From NCBI GenBank assembly GCA_964403185.1, contig CAYOFK010000033.1, positions 1 through 20,046 on the forward strand: a DNA stretch of 20,046 bases. The letters are read 5' to 3'. The number at the start of each line of letters is the position of its first letter. Position 1 is the first letter of the stretch. Origin of the DNA: CAYOFK01 sp964403185. GTDB lineage: Bacteria; Bacteroidota; Bacteroidia; Bacteroidales; VadinHA17. Shown piece after piece: positions 17,044-20,046 of the stretch. The notes below the pieces were generated by a model. The model was given only the letters and a program-made list of their open reading frames with translations, did no database searches and was not told where the DNA came from. The translations under genes were made by a program, and so were the position numbers.

Positions 17044-17865
17044 ATGAACATGAAATTTATTGATATTGAAAAAACCATTTCTGATAAGAACCCAGGGCTT
17101 CTGAAAATGCTGCCGGGGTTTGTGATCCGTTACCTTAAAAGGATCATTCATGAAGACGAGTTGAATGATTTGACCGAAAGGTTCCAGGATGAAAAAGGTC
17201 TCGACTTTATCAAAGGGGTGTTTGGTTTTATGGGCATAAAATACAGGGCCGTCGGAACGGAAAACATTCCCCTTTCCGGCAGGTACCTGTTTGCCTCCAA
17301 CCACCCACTTGGCGGGTTGGACGGACTGGTTTTTATATATGAAGTTGGAAAAATTTATCCCAATCTGAAGTTTCCGGTAAACGACCTGCTGATGAATGTG
17401 GCCAACCTGGAGGAATTATTTCTCCCGGTCAATAAACACGGAAAACAAGAGCGGGAGTCGGTGAGGCAAATCGAAGAGGCCTATGCCTCGGATGCTCAGA
17501 TCCTGTATTTCCCTGCAGGATTATGTTCCAGGAAACGTCACGGAAAGATAAGAGACCTGGAATGGAAAAAGAATTTTGTGGCTAAATCCGTCCGGCACAA
17601 ACGTGACATTATTCCGGTATATTTTTCCGGCAGGAACTCCGACTTTTTTTACAATCTTGCCAATTTCAGGGTTTTTATGGGAATTAAATCAAATTTTGAA
17701 ATGGTCTTTCTTCCCAATGAAATGTTTAAACAAATAGACAAGGAGATCATCATTACTTTTGGCAAACCCATTCCGTGGACCACCATTTCCAAATCAGATC
17801 TGTCGTTTCAGGAATGGTCTGACCGCCTCTGTGATCTGGTGTACCATATGGGTAAGAATGCTTGA
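17044..17865 (+). CDS. PlsC-like O-acyltransferase (GlsA-like)
   Basis: This 273-residue lysophospholipid/glycerol-phosphate acyltransferase-type protein has the catalytic block NHPLGGLDG at 86-94. Its H and D are separated by five residues rather than the canonical four, a form seen in a Bacteroidota-enriched branch. A second conserved block, YFPAGLCSRK, sits where other family members have the substrate-binding EGTRS-type motif. No clear membrane span is visible, so peripheral membrane association is likely. The next gene is an N-acyltransferase, and the pair matches the O- and N-acyltransferases GlsA/GlsB described for glycine-lipid synthesis in Bacteroides, so transfer of a second fatty acid onto an acyl-amino-acid lipid is inferred. 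An ordinary lysophosphatidate acyltransferase is the alternative. ATG 17050 is a possible alternative start. Confidence 0.85.
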   Translation: MNMKFIDIEKTISDKNPGLLKMLPGFVIRYLKRIIHEDELNDLTERFQDEKGLDFIKGVFGFMGIKYRAVGTENIPLSGRYLFASNHPLGGLDGLVFIYEVGKIYPNLKFPVNDLLMNVANLEELFLPVNKHGKQERESVRQIEEAYASDAQILYFPAGLCSRKRHGKIRDLEWKKNFVAKSVRHKRDIIPVYFSGRNSDFFYNLANFRVFMGIKSNFEMVFLPNEMFKQIDKEIIITFGKPIPWTTISKSDLSFQEWSDRLCDLVYHMGKNA

Positions 17866-17891
17866 CAATTAAAGATTTTAAACTATATTTA
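17862..17891 (+). promoter_or_regulatory. Possible promoter for the N-acyltransferase gene
   Basis: CTTGACA at the acyltransferase stop codon is followed, 19 nt after its TTG, by TATATTTA (17884-17891). This resembles the Bacteroidota promoter pattern (TTTG near -33 and TAnnTTTG near -7), with mismatches. It would start transcription just before the ATG at 17913. It may be coincidental in AT-rich intergenic DNA. Confidence 0.3.
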
Positions 17892-17912
17892 TTCCTTCTA
17901 TCACTGAGTGCA

Positions 17913-18863
17913 ATGAAAGACATTATTCCGCCGGTTCCAAAAGATGAGCTTGAACAAGAATTGAAATGGGCTGAATTCCTGCGTAACACCAATTATGGGG
18001 GAAATATTGTATATCTGACCACCTACCAAAAAACGCCGGCCATTCTCAGGGAAATTGGCCGTTTACGTGAGATCACCTTCCGTCATGCAGGCGGTGGCAC
18101 CGGTAAGGACTGCGATCTTGATGTTTTTGACACCTCCACCGAACATCCTTATAAACAACTTTTTATCTGGAATCCCGACCTGAAAGAGATCATTGGCGGG
18201 TATCGTTATTACATATGTAATGATGCTTCTGAGGATTGTTACGATCACACACGGCTGGCAACTGCAAGCCTCTTTCAATTCTCTGATAAATTTACACACC
18301 GGTATTTGCCCCATCTGATGGAGCTCGGAAGGTCTTTCGTACCGCCAGCCTACCAATCCACCAGCGGCAGCCGCCGGAGCTTATTCGCCCTGGATAATCT
18401 CTGGGACGGCCTGGGGGCTCTGGTAATTAATAATCCGCATATCCGGTTCTTTTTGGGGAAGGTGACCATGTACCCCCACTTCAAGAGGGATGCCCGCGAT
18501 CTGATCCTGTACTTCCTGCACAAACATTTTGGCGATCATGAAAACCTGTTGATCCCTTTTGAGCCCCTTCAGCTAAATCTTAATAAGGACAAGCTGGACA
18601 ATATTTTCACGGGGAAAAATTATCTCGAAAATTATAAAATCTTATCCCAGAGGGTCAGGGCCTTTGCTGAAAATATTCCTCCCCTGATCAATGCTTATAT
18701 GAATCTTTCACCAACCATGAAAACTTTTGGAACGGTGATCAATCACAAATTTGGCGATGTTGAGGAAACCGGGATCATGATCACCCTGAAAGATATGTAT
18801 GTTTCCAAGATCAACCGGCACCTGGCTTCTTTTAGAGAGGATTACGAACTGCCCACGAAGTAG
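17913..18863 (+). CDS. GNAT/hemolysin-like N-acyltransferase (GlsB-like)
   Basis: This 316-residue protein belongs to the acyl-ACP-dependent GNAT-fold N-acyltransferases of the OlsB/hemolysin type. Recognisable parts are REIGRLREITFRHAGGGTGK near the N-terminus, KQLFIWNPDLKEIIGGYRY as the central strand pair, and MELGRSFVPPAYQ. The family N-acylates an amino acid or amine with a 3-hydroxy fatty acid. With the preceding O-acyltransferase it suggests glycine- or serine-glycine-lipid synthesis, as GlsB does in Bacteroides. I start at ATG 17913, where the protein begins KDIIPPVPKDELE. A TTG at 17862 would overlap the previous stop and add 17 hydrophobic residues not expected in the family. The substrate amino acid is inferred, not visible. 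Confidence 0.88.
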   Translation: MKDIIPPVPKDELEQELKWAEFLRNTNYGGNIVYLTTYQKTPAILREIGRLREITFRHAGGGTGKDCDLDVFDTSTEHPYKQLFIWNPDLKEIIGGYRYYICNDASEDCYDHTRLATASLFQFSDKFTHRYLPHLMELGRSFVPPAYQSTSGSRRSLFALDNLWDGLGALVINNPHIRFFLGKVTMYPHFKRDARDLILYFLHKHFGDHENLLIPFEPLQLNLNKDKLDNIFTGKNYLENYKILSQRVRAFAENIPPLINAYMNLSPTMKTFGTVINHKFGDVEETGIMITLKDMYVSKINRHLASFREDYELPTK

Positions 18864-19330
18864 GGTCTCTGAGGTGCCCTGAAGTGCCTGATGTTTGATA
18901 TAAGTCCGGAGTTTGAGACTGTGAGAGCAGGTTCTTGTATCACGACTGATGTTAGTGCTGCGATGGTGGCTTGCGGACTGATACAGGTAACAGATGCTTA
19001 AATATTATGCCTTCACCACTTATAGTATAGGCGCCAGGCGTCTCTCACACCACTGCCCCTTGGAACCAAAATAACCACCAGCTATGTATTCCGGTTTACG
19101 GGTGGCCTCCAACCCCCGGGCTGCATAAGAACCATTTAGAATATTAGACTTTGAGGTCTTAATAAAGGTCTTGGTTTAAGCAACTTTAATTATTATAAGG
19201 TTGGTTATGCTTATGGGGCGCGGATGCCAAACTGTTACATTGTTTCAAAACAAATGGCAGACTTCATGTAGCAATCAGGCATCCGGTCCCCCAAATCATA
19301 CCAACAAAAAATATGACACAATTAATTGAA
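18864..19330. other. Non-coding, stem-loop-rich stretch
   Basis: No credible protein gene is visible on either strand. Several inverted repeats are: CTTGTATCA (18934-18942) with TGATACAGG (18979-18987), nine pairs including one G-U; GGGTGG with CCAACCC inside an outer CCGG pair (19091-19119); AGAC with GTCT (19146-19159); and the long hairpin listed separately at 19215-19292. GACTGAT occurs twice (18944, 18976) and AGGTCTT twice (19154, 19166). A six-codon ATG-to-TGA frame at 19313-19333 precedes the repeat units. A structured RNA or the non-coding end of a decayed insertion sequence is possible; I cannot name it. Confidence 0.35.
19215..19292. other. Long imperfect hairpin
   Basis: GGGGCGCGGATGCC (19215-19228) pairs with GGCATCCGGTCCCC (19278-19291) over 14 positions with two mismatches. 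After a small internal loop, TGTTACAT (19233-19240) pairs with ATGTAGCA (19266-19273), all eight positions pairing with one G-U. The apical loop can form a small TGTT/AACA stem. No T tract follows on either strand, so a terminator is unlikely. Confidence 0.55.
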
Positions 19331-19401
19331 TGAGTTGCGCTCCGCCGGAGCGCTCATCATAGGATTGACCCTTTTCTGCCAATGTTCAGCCCCGCCGGGG
19401 C
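19331..19401 (+). repeat. Hairpin-bearing dispersed repeat, unit A
   Basis: This 71-nt unit is bounded by two GC-rich palindromes, GCGCTCCG-C-CGGAGCGC (19337-19353) and GCCCCG-C-CGGGGC (19389-19401). CCAATGTTC (19379-19387) precedes the second palindrome. It aligns without gaps to the reverse complement of 19429-19500. Units of this layout are common intergenic repeats in Bacteroidota. Confidence 0.7.
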
Positions 19402-19428
19402 CTTTGATTTTCAGCTCAGTAGATAATG

Positions 19429-19500
19429 CCACTCCAGCGGAGTGGAACATTGGTAGAACCGACAAGTAGAATTAATATCGCTCCGTAGGTGCGAAACTCA
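19429..19500 (-). repeat. Hairpin-bearing dispersed repeat, unit B (inverted)
   Basis: Read on the minus strand it repeats unit A: TGAGTT at the start, a CGC-CC/GG-GCG hairpin (19478-19494), a variable middle, TTCTACCAATGTTC, then the palindrome CCACTCC-AGC-GGAGTGG (19429-19445). The first 22 positions agree with unit A at 18. GAACATTGG (19445-19453) is the exact inverse of CCAATGTTC in unit A. A 27-nt spacer separates the two. Confidence 0.7.
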
Positions 19501-19647
19501 ACAGGCATGAAGCTTATTTCACTCTGCAGAGTCTGTCAATAGCGCATTAAGTAAAAAGGGGAACAAGAAAGAAGATGGTAATCGTCGTTTTGAGATTGGT
19601 GAAAAGTCAGAAAAACATCTTCAGTATATAACAACAAATGCAGCCAC

Positions 19648-19662
19648 TTTTGAGACAGCCCC
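19648..19662. mobile_element. Possible insertion-sequence terminal repeat
   Basis: TTTTGAGACAGCCCC resembles the terminal inverted repeats of several transposon groups of Bacteroidota (read outward as GGGGCTGTCTCAAAA). It sits where recognisable group II intron sequence stops, as if an element had cut the intron. No partner end or transposase is present in the window. A frame without an ATG crosses 19510-19660 on the plus strand but resembles nothing I know. Confidence 0.3.
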
Positions 19663-19835
19663 TTGCTTTACAATGATGTGCTTGCTTATCCTCGCCTTAC
19701 AGCCTCTTATCCAATTCCTGCTCGTCAGTACAGGTATTTGCAGTTCAGCTTCACCAACTCGCCGGTAAGGGACTTACACCCTCCTGACTTTCTCTTATTC
19801 AAAGAACTTTATTGGATTTACCATTCAGGGCACAC
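19663..19835 (-). mobile_element. Group II intron fragment (5' end and part of domain I)
   Basis: On the minus strand the element begins GTGTGCCC at 19835-19828, the same eight bases as the start of the Oceanobacillus group IIC intron. It continues with the hairpin AGGGTGTAAGTCCCT (about 19769-19783), a landmark of bacterial group II intron domain I, then CCGGCGAG and further purine-rich domain I-like sequence with AAGAGGCTGTAAGGCGAGG. Recognisable intron sequence stops near 19663. There is no reverse-transcriptase ORF, no domain V and no 3' end in the window, so it is a dead remnant. The antisense frame ending SGHT at 19837 is a by-product, not a gene. Class IIC is inferred. Confidence 0.6.
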
Positions 19836-19841
19836 ATAATC

Positions 19842-19964
19842 GCTAACAAGGCATGACGGTATTTAGGTATGCTGACAATTCAGTGTAAATTATTAACTTT
19901 GGTACTCCGTGTACAGATACGTAAGTGTGAATCCCGTCACGCCTCATAGCCAGACCCGTTGGGC
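19842..19964 (+). repeat. attC-like recombination site
   Basis: GCTA (19842-19845) pairs with TAGC (19947-19950), and GGCATGACGG (19850-19859) pairs with CCGTCACGCC (19934-19943) with one mismatch, around a 74-nt middle part. The structure ends with GTTGGGC (19958-19964), a perfect match to the attC R' consensus GTTRRRY. The R'' partner, CGCTAAC (19841-19847), fits RYYYAAC only in its last five bases. An ORF starts 20 nt after the R' box, as in gene cassettes. No integrase gene is in view. Confidence 0.5.
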
Positions 19965-19984
19965 AAAATATATTAAAATAAAAT

Positions 19985-20046
19985 ATGAAAATTGGGACAG
20001 AATGGGAAAACTACGCTAAAAAGACAAATTTTATTTTACCGTTTAT
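19985..20046 (+). CDS. Start of an ORF, probable cassette gene (3' end outside window)
   Basis: ATG at 19985 opens a frame with no stop to the window edge, encoding MKIGTEWENYAKKTNFILPF as its first 20 residues. Upstream is an AT-rich leader (AAAATATATTAAAATAAAAT), and the ATG follows the GTTGGGC box by 20 nt. The product cannot be identified from 20 residues. The translation is not obviously low-complexity or hydrophobic. Position suggests the first gene of an integron-type cassette. Confidence 0.5.
   Translation, partial: MKIGTEWENYAKKTNFILPF

Noticed and set aside
16942..17304. Minus-strand frame of 120 codons over the acyltransferase start
   Set aside because: It lies antisense to a clear gene, covers the divergent control region, and has no recognisable motif.
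19654..19837. Plus-strand frame ending in SGHT
   Set aside because: It is antisense to the group II intron fragment, lacks a start codon, and is explained by conserved intron RNA sequence.
18864..20046. CRISPR array
   Set aside because: The palindromic repeats occur only as one inverted pair, with no regular repeat-spacer period and no cas gene.
1..20046. tRNA or rRNA genes
   Set aside because: I saw no cloverleaf with a TTC-type T loop and CCA end, and no rRNA landmark sequence, on either strand.

Overview
The window comes from a bacterium of the phylum Bacteroidota. The evidence is the gene order of the division and cell-wall (dcw) cluster, the NSYLHDNVD end of FtsZ, an enlarged MraY, a very short FtsL-like protein, a penicillin-binding protein with one C-terminal PASTA domain, weak Shine-Dalgarno sites, and a glycine-lipid-type acyltransferase pair. 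The family or genus cannot be fixed from the sequence alone.

Layout. Positions 1-1329 (+) hold the 3' two-thirds of a periplasmic peptidyl-prolyl isomerase of the PpiD/SurA kind. It converges on the dcw cluster, which fills 1459-16815 on the minus strand in the order mraZ, rsmH, ftsL-like, ftsI, murE, mraY, murD, ftsW, murG, murC, ftsQ, ftsA, ftsZ. The 13 genes are tightly packed, with several stop/start overlaps and three GTG starts, and look like one operon. Upstream of mraZ lie four CCAC-type repeats phased at exactly 10 bp, the expected MraZ operator. Divergent from mraZ (+ strand, 17044-18863) is a two-gene module: a PlsC-like O-acyltransferase and a GNAT/hemolysin-like N-acyltransferase, most like the GlsA/GlsB pair for glycine lipids.

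The last 1.2 kb (18864-20046) is accessory DNA with almost no coding capacity. It holds a stem-loop-rich stretch with a long hairpin (19215-19292), two copies of a ~71-nt hairpin-bearing repeat in inverted orientation (19331-19401 and 19429-19500), a possible insertion-sequence end (19648-19662), a 5' fragment of a group II intron on the minus strand (19663-19835), an attC-like inverted repeat ending in GTTGGGC (19842-19964), and an ORF that starts 20 nt later and runs off the window. The intron fragment lies next to the attC-like structure and opposes the following ORF. That is the arrangement known for group IIC-attC introns in integrons, so the right edge is probably the start of a cassette array or an integrase-less attC cluster.

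How the genes work together: MurE, MurD and MurC build the UDP-MurNAc-peptide, MraY and MurG make lipid I and II, and FtsW with FtsI polymerise and cross-link septal wall. FtsQ and FtsL connect this machinery to the FtsA-anchored FtsZ ring. MraZ and RsmH are the usual regulator and 16S rRNA methyltransferase at the head of the operon.
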